Below are positions 42,413 to 50,672 of a DNA stretch of 50,672 nt, in pieces. Numbering within the stretch: position 1 is the first letter of the stretch; each line of letters opens with the position of its first letter. Source of the DNA: CAZJJZ01 sp964546505 (lineage in GTDB: Bacteria; Patescibacteriota; Gracilibacteria; UBA1369); NCBI GenBank assembly GCA_964546505.1, contig CAZJJZ010000008.1, positions 1 to 50,672 of the forward strand. The letters are read 5' to 3'. Made by a program: the position numbers and the translations under genes. Below the pieces are notes generated by a model. It was not told the origin of the DNA. It searched no databases and saw only the letters and a list, made by a program, of their open reading frames with translations.

Positions 42413-43960
42413 TTATTGTATCATATTTAGCTCCGAAGGATAAACAACACCATCCACTCTCGAATTAAAAACTAATTTAGAGTGATAGGCATAAATCGAT
42501 TGCGTTTCAAACAGTGGCACACCCACTACTTGATCCTCCACAATAGTTTTCATTAATTCCTGCTGGATTTTCAGTCTTTTTTTGACATTATTTTCACGCA
42601 TTGCTTGTTCAATTTGCTGATCCAATTCTGAGTTTTGAAGGTTATTGGCATTATAATCGCCGAATTTGCCACTAGCGGTACGACTATGGATCACTGACGT
42701 AAAAAAAGGTAAAGAATCTCCCAAGTCACTGCGCCAGCCCAAATAATAAAAGGGCAAATTCCCCTTCGTGATTAAAGCTAACATTTCCGCTGGTGCCTGT
42801 GGCATTAAATTAACTTGAATGCCGAAATCTGCAAACTGTTCCAGTACAAATTGCCCCAGTAAACGCAAATTCTCGGGGTAATAAAAATCAATTTGCGGTC
42901 TGGTAAACTGGTCTTTTTGTCCTTCAATGAATGTTTTGATGGCAGATCGATCTGTCTCAGAATTGAGTATCTCCGGGTTATAACCAAACACCCCGTTGCT
43001 GACAAATTGATTTTGAGTAGTAGCATAACCCAAAACCAGTGCTAAAAACTCATTTTTATCCAGTGCTTTGGCTATCGCTTTTCTAAAATCGACATTTGCA
43101 AACAAGCTTTCCGAAGAGTTGAACATCAGAAAGCCAACTTCCAAACTCGGTATGAAAGTTAATGGCAACTTTTTATTTTGCAAATTAGCAACTGCATCGG
43201 GTGGAACATTGACCAAAAAATCAACTTTTCCTGACGTCAAAGCCTCGATACGAGCATTTTTATCAGCAATAGATAACATTTCCACCTTCTCAAAAAATGG
43301 CTTTTCCTGATAATAGTCTTCAAATCTCTGCAAAAGCAGTTTATTGGGATTTCTAAAATCAAATACCTTATACGGACCAGTACCAATTGGGCGCGAGAAA
43401 TCGGTAAAATTAGCAGGTACTATAGGGATTTTGGTTAGTTTACTCAAAAACAAGGCATCAGGTTGATCCAAGGTCAACAATAATTCCAATTCACTAATCT
43501 TTTTTACCTCCTGAACATTGTTCAATAATTCATGCCAATCGGAATTATTTTCGTCTCTAGCTAAAGTAAATGAATATAGCACATCCTCGGCGGTTAATGT
43601 TCTGCCATTGTGAAATTTCACTCCCGGTCTCAACCAAAAATACCAGTCAGTTTCCCCTTTCAACCCCCATGACAAAGCCAAACTTGGTTTGATGGCAAAA
43701 TCACTGTCAAATTTGACTAAGGTTTGATAAACATCCACCAGTTTTTCTCTACTTTCAGGATTAGCCTTGAAAGGATCAAAGTTGGCCGGTGCCATCGCAT
43801 AGGCAATTTTAACACTGTCAGCAGACAAAATTTCCGACTGTTGAGATTGTGCGAACTTCAAAAAATCATTCACTTGATTCTCTGCAATCAGCCAAAAACC
43901 AGTTGCCAAAACCAAAAAAATGATCAAGCTCAGACCTATTTTTTTCCCTAAATGCTTCAA
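42413..43960 (-). CDS. Membrane-anchored peptide-type solute-binding protein (family 5)
   Basis: A 515-aa family 5 binding protein. An N-terminal hydrophobic segment (KIGLSLIIFLVLATGFWLIA) has no lipobox Cys, so it is probably a permanent anchor. The binding fold has VYQTLVKFDSDFAIKPSLALSW, FHNGRTLTAEDVLYSFTLARD, RPIGTGPYKVFDF and VDFRKAIAKALDKNEFLALVLG. It begins an operon with a sensor phosphatase (7 nt later) and a PDZ pseudo-protease, instead of with permeases. It may work as a receptor more than as an import subunit. A second, related protein is at 30175. Confidence 0.9.
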   Translation of the reverse strand: MKHLGKKIGLSLIIFLVLATGFWLIAENQVNDFLKFAQSQQSEILSADSVKIAYAMAPANFDPFKANPESREKLVDVYQTLVKFDSDFAIKPSLALSWGLKGETDWYFWLRPGVKFHNGRTLTAEDVLYSFTLARDENNSDWHELLNNVQEVKKISELELLLTLDQPDALFLSKLTKIPIVPANFTDFSRPIGTGPYKVFDFRNPNKLLLQRFEDYYQEKPFFEKVEMLSIADKNARIEALTSGKVDFLVNVPPDAVANLQNKKLPLTFIPSLEVGFLMFNSSESLFANVDFRKAIAKALDKNEFLALVLGYATTQNQFVSNGVFGYNPEILNSETDRSAIKTFIEGQKDQFTRPQIDFYYPENLRLLGQFVLEQFADFGIQVNLMPQAPAEMLALITKGNLPFYYLGWRSDLGDSLPFFTSVIHSRTASGKFGDYNANNLQNSELDQQIEQAMRENNVKKRLKIQQELMKTIVEDQVVGVPLFETQSIYAYHSKLVFNSRVDGVVYPSELNMIQ

Positions 43961-44072
43961 TGTTAAGTCATAAAAATCCCTTTATTTTACCACAAATATC
44001 AGCTTTCTGAAAGTATTCCTTGTCTAAAAAGCGCTTTTTTGATTAGATAGCAGTACTTGCCTTAACGACAAC

Positions 44073-45905
44073 ATGAACAAAACAGATCACATCCGTAATT
44101 TTTGTATTATCGCCCATATCGACCATGGTAAATCCACCTTGGCTGATCGATTGCTGGAAGTTACTGGCACTATCACCAAACGGGAAATGAAGAACAGCCA
44201 GGTATTAGATATGATGGATTTAGAACAAGAAAGAGGAATAACCATCAAATTGCAGCCGGTACGTATGGATTATCAATTTGAAGGACAAAATTATGTATTA
44301 AATTTAATTGACACACCCGGACATGTGGATTTTACTTACGAAGTCTCTCGCAGCCTGGCCGCTTGCGAGGGCGCAATCCTGGTTGTGGATGCTACTCAGG
44401 GTATCGAGGCCCAAACCTTGGCCAATTGCTACATGGCTCTGGAACACGATTTAAAAATTATTCCAGTCCTGAATAAAATTGATTTACCTTCTGCAGATAT
44501 CGAAAAGTGTGCCCAAGAAATCGAGAACACTTTGGCTATTCCCAAAGAAGAAATAATTCCAATTTCAGCCAAAGTGGGTACTAATGTTGAAAAAGTTTTA
44601 GAAGCCGTCATCAAGCGTTTACCCGCACCCAAGGCCGGTAATCCTGGAGACGAAACCAAAGCCCTCATTTTTGATTCTGTTTATGATCCATACCGTGGTG
44701 TGGTGGCTTATGTCAGGGTTTTTTCGGGCGAAATGAAAAAGGGAGAAAAAGTAGTATATTTGCACACCAGAAATGAACTCAATTTGGATGAAGTTGGTTA
44801 CTTCCGTCCCAAATATGTGGCGGCCGACAAATTGAACACGGGCGAAGTGGGATATTTGGTTACCGGGTTTAAGGATGTTTCACAAGCTCGTGTGGGTGAC
44901 ACTGTTTGGAAAGCCGGAAACGCGGAGATTTCCGCCGCTCAAGCCCAACCTTTAGCCGGCTATAAAGAAGTCAAACCATTTGTTTTCGCAAGTATTTTTT
45001 GTGTAGACGGTGATGACTATCCTAATTTGCGCGAAGCACTGCAAAAACTCCGGCTCAGCGATAGCGCCCTAACTTTTGAACCAGAACAGTCAACTGCTCT
45101 GGGTTTTGGCTTCCGCACTGGATTTTTAGGCCTATTGCACATGGATATTGTGCAAGAAAGACTGGAAAGAGAATATAATTTGAATTTGGTGATTACGGCA
45201 CCTAGTGTGTCTTATTTAGTTACCAAAAGAACACATCAATTTAGTGACAATATAGAAGAAAAAATGATTTTCAGCCCTTCGGAACTACCTGATCCATCAA
45301 CAATCCAAGAAATCAAAGAACCCTGGGTCAAAGTGGAAATATTAGCTCCCAAAGAATATATTGGCTCCATCATGCAATTAGTTCAGGATAAGCGCGGTTT
45401 GCAAAAAAATTACAATTTCATTGATGAAAGCAGAGTTTTGCTTGTGGCGGAATTACCGTTAGCAAGCATTGTAGTGGATTTTTTCGACAAATTAAAAGGT
45501 ATTACTTCCGGCTATGGCTCGATGAATTATGAATATTTGGATTATAGAGCTGGGGACTTGGTCAAATTAGATATTAAAGTCCATGGTGAAGCTGTGGATG
45601 CTCTCTCCAGCATTGTCTTCAGACCAGATGCCCACCGCGTTGGAATGGACATAGCCAAAAAATTAAAAGAGCTGATTCCACGCGCGCAATTTGAAATCCC
45701 CATACAAGCGGCGGTGGGTGGCAAAATCGTTGCCAGAGAAACTATTTCTGCAATGCGTAAAGATGTGACAGCCAAACTATATGGCGGCGACAGAACCAGA
45801 AAAGATAAATTACTCAAAAAACAAAAAGAAGGCAAAAAACGTCTCAAGATGATCGGAAGTGTGGAAGTGCCTCAAGAAGCATTTCTAGCTATTTTGCAGA
45901 AGTAA
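44073..45905 (+). CDS. lepA: Elongation factor 4 (LepA)
   Basis: Ribosome-dependent GTPase that acts on stalled or assembling ribosomes. The 610-aa protein has P-loop AHIDHGKST (residues 14-22), the switch region RGITIKLQPVRM, DTPGHVD, NKIDLPSAD and ISAKVG. The LepA-specific C-terminal domain contains GGKIVARETISAMRKDVTAKLYGGDRTRKDKLLKKQKEGKKRLK. Length is normal. ATG 44073 has no Shine-Dalgarno and a short leader. Confidence 0.97.
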   Translation: MNKTDHIRNFCIIAHIDHGKSTLADRLLEVTGTITKREMKNSQVLDMMDLEQERGITIKLQPVRMDYQFEGQNYVLNLIDTPGHVDFTYEVSRSLAACEGAILVVDATQGIEAQTLANCYMALEHDLKIIPVLNKIDLPSADIEKCAQEIENTLAIPKEEIIPISAKVGTNVEKVLEAVIKRLPAPKAGNPGDETKALIFDSVYDPYRGVVAYVRVFSGEMKKGEKVVYLHTRNELNLDEVGYFRPKYVAADKLNTGEVGYLVTGFKDVSQARVGDTVWKAGNAEISAAQAQPLAGYKEVKPFVFASIFCVDGDDYPNLREALQKLRLSDSALTFEPEQSTALGFGFRTGFLGLLHMDIVQERLEREYNLNLVITAPSVSYLVTKRTHQFSDNIEEKMIFSPSELPDPSTIQEIKEPWVKVEILAPKEYIGSIMQLVQDKRGLQKNYNFIDESRVLLVAELPLASIVVDFFDKLKGITSGYGSMNYEYLDYRAGDLVKLDIKVHGEAVDALSSIVFRPDAHRVGMDIAKKLKELIPRAQFEIPIQAAVGGKIVARETISAMRKDVTAKLYGGDRTRKDKLLKKQKEGKKRLKMIGSVEVPQEAFLAILQK

Positions 45906-46103
45906 AGCCCGGCACAGATCAAAACTATTATTACCATAAGCAAATTTTCAGAATAGGTAGAAAAAATCTATACAGATTAACTGTGTTCACAGAAAAACAT
46001 GACACTTCACCAACAAAGGCCTAAGACACAGCTTCCCCTTGATGACTTTACAAAACATCTATAATGTGATATAATTGGGTGAAGTGCTTAAACAAAATAT
46101 TTT
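45906..46103. other. Intergenic region between lepA and a hypothetical gene
   Basis: About 200 bp. The 3' part holds the promoter listed next; the 5' part shows only weak short repeats (ACTGTG...CACAG) and no clear lepA terminator. Confidence 0.4.
46047..46075 (+). promoter_or_regulatory. Promoter of the 344-aa hypothetical gene
   Basis: A -35 TTTACA (46047-46052), 17-bp spacer and consensus -10 TATAAT (46070-46075) give a start near 46082 and a leader of about 22 nt. A second TATAAT sits 12 bp further upstream. Confidence 0.65.
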
Positions 46104-47138
46104 ATGAACACCAAAATCAACCCAGAAATAGAATCACTAGAAGAAGTTGAAGGACAACCAGATGCCTTACATCTCTTCCAAGAGTTAAGCCAAATACAAT
46201 CCCAGAATAAAGAAGATTTGGCAAAAATCACGACTGATTCTGTCGAACATCTTCGAAAGTATTTTGCAGATCAAAAAGATTTAACAGAATATTTAGAATA
46301 TTTGGAAGAAAATAGTGATGATCTAGATATTTCTCCCAAAAAATTAAAACAATTGACCTCTCTTTTAGTTGATTTAAGAGCTAAATATCCAAACAAACTA
46401 CATAAAAGAGCCGAGAAAATCGCTAGTAAACTGGCACACAAAACCAGCCTGGCGATGAATAAATATTTTGATCCTAAAAACACTCAAGAGGATAGAGAAA
46501 ATCTTGATAAAATCATTTCCAACCAGAGAAATCGTTTGGCAAAAGTTAATCAAATTGTTAACCCGGAAGTAATAGAACAAAAAAACGAATATGTAATACG
46601 TTCAGATAAAGACATCGACATATTAATCAAACTTCTTGATATGGGAAGAACAAAAATTAGTTTTCGACAAATTGAAATCCCTCAGATGTCAGATGAAACT
46701 ACCAGCAAACTTAAAAATTTATTTTCTAACAAAAAATTGAAACTTAAAGACCTTCTTTATAGAGGCCCCGTTAAATTTTGGTATATTTTACCTCAAGAAA
46801 TGGTTGCAAATTTAGAAACTCTTCGACATCCACCGTTAGATATAATCCAAAAAGCCGAGAAATGCCAAATAATTATCGATCCTAAAGTTGAAGATCTTCA
46901 ATATATAGCTACAACACCTTGTTTACCACATTTGAAGGAAATTGTATTAGGATTGACAACAAATCACGATTGGATGGCTGATAATGAGTTACCACTCAAA
47001 GAATTCTGTAAATTCTATTCTCTACCCGGCTCCAATTTGGAAAAGGTAAGAACAGTCTCTAGCTTTGGCAGTGTGCCAAAAGAAAGACAGGATTATTATA
47101 TTAAAAAATATCCTAAAGTAAAATTCGTGTTTAGATAG
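46104..47138 (+). CDS. Hypothetical helical protein (344 aa)
   Basis: I do not recognise it. It is soluble, rich in Lys, Leu, Glu and Asn, without signal peptide or membrane segment. The N-terminal 160 residues look like helical repeats, with several Lys/Leu-rich amphipathic stretches. The C-terminal part has irregular leucine-spaced segments (LKDLLYRGPVKFWYILPQEMVANLETLRHP, split here only by my reading), somewhat like a leucine-rich repeat solenoid, but no clean consensus. It has its own promoter and terminator, so it is a single-gene unit. Confidence 0.75.
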   Translation: MNTKINPEIESLEEVEGQPDALHLFQELSQIQSQNKEDLAKITTDSVEHLRKYFADQKDLTEYLEYLEENSDDLDISPKKLKQLTSLLVDLRAKYPNKLHKRAEKIASKLAHKTSLAMNKYFDPKNTQEDRENLDKIISNQRNRLAKVNQIVNPEVIEQKNEYVIRSDKDIDILIKLLDMGRTKISFRQIEIPQMSDETTSKLKNLFSNKKLKLKDLLYRGPVKFWYILPQEMVANLETLRHPPLDIIQKAEKCQIIIDPKVEDLQYIATTPCLPHLKEIVLGLTTNHDWMADNELPLKEFCKFYSLPGSNLEKVRTVSSFGSVPKERQDYYIKKYPKVKFVFR

Positions 47139-47169
47139 TTTTGAGGCTTCTCACTTAAAGTTAAAAAAC

Positions 47170-47204
47170 ACACCTTGTTTCCCATCACAGATCAAGGTGT
47201 TTTT
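47170..47204 (+). terminator. Terminator after the 344-aa gene
   Basis: ACACCTTG pairs with CAAGGTGT across a 15-nt loop and is followed by TTTTAAAA. The A-run before the stem lets it work in both directions. Confidence 0.65.
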
Positions 47205-47218
47205 AAAACACATCGCCC

Positions 47219-47247
47219 TTGGCATCAACTAACTTAAATGGTATAAT
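47219..47247 (+). promoter_or_regulatory. Promoter of the lipoprotein gene
   Basis: -35 TTGGCA (47219-47224), 17-bp spacer, -10 TATAAT (47242-47247). The predicted start near 47254 leaves a leader of about 13 nt before ATG 47267. Confidence 0.7.
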
Positions 47248-47266
47248 ATACAGATCAAACAAATAT

Positions 47267-48805
47267 ATGCCCAAACATGAATTACTCATTTTCGTGACTT
47301 GCCTTGCCCTCACCGGTTGTTTAAGTGCGCCCAAAAACAGTACTCCAGTGATAACGAATAACATCACCAATACCTTTGACGCCAGTAAACAAGTTCGGGG
47401 AACAGACAGCAAATACGCCTCAGAATCAACCGATTCCACAAACATTACCGCTGTTTCAGATACACCAAAGCCAACTCCAAACCCCCCCAGTGCTAATACC
47501 AACAGTAAAATAACTGTGACTGACTTGCCTAGACAAGTAGACAGCAATTCTTTAGATAATAGTTTAGAGGATATAGAGAAATCCACCTCCAATCTCGCAC
47601 CAAAAACACTAGCTCCAGGTGAGGCTGAGTTAAAAAGTAGAAATGAAAAAACAATTGCACTTTTCCCAATTAACAGTAACACAATTACGGGTAACAAAAA
47701 GAACCCAACGTCAGATCAGCCTTCTCCGCCGTCCGCTATAGTTTTGAATGATCAGAAGGTGAAAATCGCTCCAGTGACTTCTAATTCCAGTGACAAAATT
47801 ACTGTTGCAAATGTCAATGGCACCTTAGTTTGGACTGAAATCAATTCCGACAGCTATGATTTATTTTCTTACAACCTCTCCACTAAAGTTCTTAAACGTT
47901 ACAGTAGTGCCATTCTCTCAGATCAAAAATACGAAGAAGCAGACAAAATCAATCAGAAACTGGAATTCGTTAACTCTGAATATCTAGTGTGGAGTGAAAG
48001 AAATTTAAATAATACTGCCAATCAACGTTTTTTCTATAGCCGTTTAGATAGTTCAAACCAAAAAATCGTCCTTTCCCAGAAAGTTTTAGAGCTAATTGAA
48101 TTAGATAACCAAAATAATTTACTAGCCTTAACTCAACTTGCGCCCGAAAAATACAGTTTTATTACCATTAATCTCAAAAACAATCAAAGTAGCAATGCTG
48201 AATTTTATTTTCCTGATGCCAAAAAGATCTATCAACATCTGGGTTTTGAATACCCCAAAATTTACTTTTTAGAAAAATTGGACGATAAATCTTCTGCCAG
48301 ACTTCTGGAATACAATCTGAATGAAAAAACATTCAAAATAGCGCAGACTTTTACGGAAAGTAGTAAGTTACCTGACTTTCAAAGACAATTTTTTGGTATT
48401 CAAAACAGAGAATTATTATCTGCCGAAAGTAACAAGAAACTTAGCACAATCAAAATTCTCAACCTACAAACTGGAATCACCACTACTATAGCAGAAAAAA
48501 TCCCAGCAGAACTAAACAAAGAAAGTGCTGCAGCTGCCAGATTGGCCTTAGTAGATTTTAATGAAAACTTTGTAACCTGGAGCATCACACACTCTAGTGG
48601 AGACCAAAACAATATCTATATCTACAATCGAAATAGTAAAACTACGCGCAAAATACTCTCTGGAACCAATATTTATTTATCCTGGAATGCCATACAAGAG
48701 ATGAGTGACTACCACCTCCTTTCCAATAATCAAATGGCGTTTATTGGCTATGAACAGAGTAATAGTAAAAAAGAAAACACTCAAATTTATCTGGCAGAGT
48801 TTTAG
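47267..48805 (+). CDS. Lipoprotein with predicted beta-propeller-like domain
   Basis: A 512-aa protein from ATG 47267. The signal peptide MPKHELLIFVTCLALTGC has a lipobox LTGC with Cys18. A Ser/Thr/Asn/Pro-rich linker (about 20-185) leads to a strand-rich domain with repeats of the type KITVANVNGTLVWTEINSDSYDLFSYNLSTK and FVTWSITHSSGDQNNIYIYNRNSK, reminiscent of TolB-like propeller blades. It lies 23 nt upstream of PrgI and TraC-like genes. It may be the outer-face component of that secretion module, by context only. The start matches the promoter better than the upstream open frame. Confidence 0.8.
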   Translation: MPKHELLIFVTCLALTGCLSAPKNSTPVITNNITNTFDASKQVRGTDSKYASESTDSTNITAVSDTPKPTPNPPSANTNSKITVTDLPRQVDSNSLDNSLEDIEKSTSNLAPKTLAPGEAELKSRNEKTIALFPINSNTITGNKKNPTSDQPSPPSAIVLNDQKVKIAPVTSNSSDKITVANVNGTLVWTEINSDSYDLFSYNLSTKVLKRYSSAILSDQKYEEADKINQKLEFVNSEYLVWSERNLNNTANQRFFYSRLDSSNQKIVLSQKVLELIELDNQNNLLALTQLAPEKYSFITINLKNNQSSNAEFYFPDAKKIYQHLGFEYPKIYFLEKLDDKSSARLLEYNLNEKTFKIAQTFTESSKLPDFQRQFFGIQNRELLSAESNKKLSTIKILNLQTGITTTIAEKIPAELNKESAAAARLALVDFNENFVTWSITHSSGDQNNIYIYNRNSKTTRKILSGTNIYLSWNAIQEMSDYHLLSNNQMAFIGYEQSNSKKENTQIYLAEF

Positions 48806-48814
48806 AAAAAAGGG

Positions 48815-48820
48815 TATAAT
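48815..48820 (+). promoter_or_regulatory. -10 box implying a leaderless prgI transcript
   Basis: TATAAT at 48815-48820 places a start near 48827, about 2 nt before ATG 48829. The -35 (TGGCAG, 48792-48797) is weak. No Shine-Dalgarno precedes the ATG. Confidence 0.45.
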
Positions 48821-48828
48821 ACCAGGAT

Positions 48829-49257
48829 ATGCAATATAAAATACCCCAAGACGTACAAAGAGAAGATAAAATAGTTGGTCCGCTCAGTCTGCGCCAAATG
48901 ATTATCTGTACTATCGGATTTAGCCTTGCTTATGCGATATATACAGCAGTTGGCCAGGACTACTATTGGATCACCGCTCTTATTCCGGCCATAATTATTG
49001 GCCTGATTACTGTGACATTTGCATTCGTAAAACCGCTGGATTTAAATTTTGAGAAATTTATTTTATACTGGGCTTCTTTCACCTTTATACTCCCGCGTCG
49101 ACGTTATTGGCTCAAAGGCACAGGCGATCCCTTGCGTAGCGAATACAACGCCACCCCAGAAGTCAAAAAAACAACCGAAGTAAATACAACACTGGCTCCT
49201 CAAGAAAAACGTCGGAGATTGGAAGAGCTAAGTAAAGTGATTGAACAAAACAAATAA
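48829..49257 (+). CDS. PrgI-family membrane protein of a type IV secretion module
   Basis: A 142-aa protein. The opening YKIPQDVQREDKIVGPLSLRQMIICTIGFSLAYAIY is the usual PrgI start. Two membrane segments lie at about 24-44 and 50-70, followed by KPLDLNFEKFILYWASFTFILPRRRYWLK and a charged tail. PrgI proteins play the VirB3-like role in Gram-positive and patescibacterial type IV secretion systems. The next gene, a TraC-like protein, starts 4 nt later, as is usual. Confidence 0.9.
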   Translation: MQYKIPQDVQREDKIVGPLSLRQMIICTIGFSLAYAIYTAVGQDYYWITALIPAIIIGLITVTFAFVKPLDLNFEKFILYWASFTFILPRRRYWLKGTGDPLRSEYNATPEVKKTTEVNTTLAPQEKRRRLEELSKVIEQNK

Positions 49258-49261
49258 ACAC

Positions 49262-50097
49262 ATGCCAACCGAAAAGCAAAATCAAATAGAAAAAAACGCA
49301 CCTGCAGAAACTAAAGGCGACACAATTACCACACCCGNNNNNNNNNNAATTCCGGAGCAAAAAGCAGTGTTAAAGCTTCTGAACTCGTTAAAGGTCCAAC
49401 ATTAAGTTCACAGACCTATTTACGGATTTCCGAAATCCGAGAGAATACCCTAATACTCAAAAATGGCGGCTTAAGAACAGTATTAAAGGTCAATAGTATC
49501 AATTTCAGTCTAAAATCTGAAGACGAACAAAATGCCATCATTTATTCTTACCAGGGTTTTCTGAACACTATAGAAGATCCAATTCAAATCATTATCCGCT
49601 CCAAAAAACTGGACATTGATCATTATATTCAGAATTTACGAGAATTAGCAAACAAGCAAGAAAATACGTTGTTGCGTAAACAAACTTCAGAATACGCAGA
49701 TTACATCCAAAAATTGGTAGAATATGCTGATATCATGGAAAAACAATTTTACGTGATTGTCAGTCAAGATGCTTCTACAGGCAATTCTGGACTAGGTTTC
49801 TTTAGTAAGTTTATGTCATATATCAATGCTAAAGATTCATATATGGACATTCGTATTCGCCGAAAACAGTTTGATGAACAAAAAAAGAAACTGGCACAAA
49901 AAGTAAATAGTGTCAAAGTAGGACTGGAAAATTGTGGGCTAAAAGTTGAGGAGCTGAAAAATAAAGAGTTGATACAACTATTCTATGAATCGTATAATCC
50001 GGTGGTTTCCCGATATCAAAAAAGCGAAACATTTGACAAAACTGATTTGAAAACTGATGAAGAAATGATCGTAGAAGATGGTGGAAAAGCGATATAA
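49262..50097 (+). CDS. TraC-like protein (VirB4 N-terminal-type), gap near N-terminus
   Basis: The gene starts at ATG 49262 (MPTEKQNQIEKNAPAETKGD). After a 10-N gap the frame runs NSGAKSSVKASELVKGPTLS, SQTYLRISEIRENTLILKNGG and on to a stop at 50097. The two parts are out of frame with 10 N, so the gap length is wrong. The middle matches the N-terminal domain of VirB4/TraC ATPases (LRTVLKVNSINFSLKSEDEQNAIIYSYQGFLNTIEDPIQIIIRS, read in pieces). No Walker motifs follow: the protein ends before an ATPase domain. It probably partners a separate VirB4 ATPase encoded elsewhere. Confidence 0.8.
49338..49347. other. Scaffold gap (10 N) inside the TraC-like gene
   Basis: The coding frames before and after do not agree with a 10-nt gap, and the ends share no repeat. 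The true length is unknown. Confidence 0.85.
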
Positions 50098-50120
50098 ACT
50101 GATTTACTAGCATATAATAC

Positions 50121-50130
50121 AAAAAAGCAC
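50121..50130 (-). terminator. U-run after 5S rRNA
   Basis: On the minus strand the 5S-closing stem GCACTAAGTTGG/CCAACTTAGTGC (50127-50138 with 50244-50255) is followed directly by TTTTTT. The rRNA end stem thus doubles as the terminator hairpin base, closing the rRNA operon. Confidence 0.5.
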
Positions 50131-50131
50131 T

Positions 50132-50250
50132 AAGTTGGCAACGCCCTACTTTCCCGTACCAAAGCAGTACAGTATCATCAGCGAAAGGCGACTTAACTTC
50201 TGTGTTCGGGATGGGAACAGGTGTACCCCGCCTTCTTGAGTTACCAACTT
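50132..50250 (-). rRNA. rrf: 5S ribosomal RNA
   Basis: Minus strand. The conserved 5S core reads GGGTACACCTGTTCCCATCC, then AACACAGAAGTTAAGTCGCC, and the ends pair (AAGTTGG/CCAACTT). Length is about 119 nt. It is the last gene of a 23S-5S order on the minus strand. Confidence 0.95.
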
Positions 50251-50335
50251 AGTGCCTTTTTGTAAAAGTGCAATTGCCTCGGAAACTAGAATGAAGAATC
50301 AAGACCAGCAATTATCTGTATTATATTGCTAGTTA

Positions 50336-50672
<337 letters not shown>

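Noticed and set aside
50110..50115. TATAAT as a promoter for a plus-strand gene
   Set aside because: It would transcribe antisense through 5S rRNA; no -35 or open frame supports it.

Overview
The window looks like chromosome from a reduced, AT-rich bacterium of the Candidate Phyla Radiation (Patescibacteria), seen as a scaffold with four runs of N. The signs are a patescibacterial-style signal peptidase I with extra cysteines, a chromosomal PrgI/TraC-type secretion module with a large coupling ATPase, solute-binding proteins with no permease genes nearby, very short or absent mRNA leaders, and compact housekeeping operons with 4-nt overlaps. TGA works as a normal stop (for example obgE and pth), which argues against the recoded Gracilibacteria/Absconditabacteria. 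I cannot name the lineage further; bL9 is present.

Layout. 1-3.9 kb: tRNA-Leu(CAA), obgE-pth-small coiled-coil protein, rplU, and a convergent RluD-type pseudouridine synthase. 4-11 kb: recG (apparently with a non-canonical start), a 534-aa unknown, then a divergent pair made of Elp3 (broken by a false gap) and a Trm9/ALKBH8-like methyltransferase, followed by a WecG-type glycosyltransferase. 11-15.7 kb: a minus-strand run with gatB, a dephospho-CoA-kinase-like protein that has lost its active site, a membrane protein with a HEPN-like RNKIAH motif, a frameshifted PH-like membrane protein, and divergent lepB. 15.8-17.5 kb: a GC-rich cassette encoding a proline-rich single-span membrane protein, preceded by a strong AT-rich promoter and a 101-nt palindromic leader and followed by a string of hairpins. 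17.5-26.5 kb: two membrane proteins, an NrnA-like DHH phosphoesterase, fmt, a surface polysaccharide group (O-antigen ligase-like, sugar-binding lipoprotein, GT2), ssb and pgk. 26.5-36.1 kb: coupling ATPase, ruvX, rplI, a peptide-binding protein, secG, ileS and a C39-like peptidase. 36.3-39.1 kb: an FAD oxidoreductase with a DUF4383-like protein, then an HTH-phosphoribosyltransferase regulator with a clear operator. 39.2-39.7 kb: tRNA-Ala(GGC), an aberrant tRNA-Leu(GAG), and tRNA-Val(TAC). 39.7-44 kb: an operon of a membrane-anchored peptide-binding protein, a sensor PP2C phosphatase and a PDZ pseudo-protease. 44-50.1 kb: lepA, an unknown, a lipoprotein, PrgI and a TraC-like protein. 50.1 kb to the end: 5S and the 3' part of 23S rRNA on the minus strand.

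Best leads: (1) the GC-rich cassette at about 15.84-17.52 kb, whose leader and trailer are both highly structured and share a 13-nt complementary box; (2) Elp3 beside a Trm9-like methyltransferase, which predicts an mcm5U34-type tRNA modification route; (3) the solute-binding protein/PP2C/pseudo-HtrA operon; (4) the HTH-PRTase operator. Two of the four N runs (8338-8368, 9660-9679) are flanked by identical short ends and close in frame when the ends are merged, so they are scaffolding artefacts. I saw no CRISPR array, transposase or prophage.
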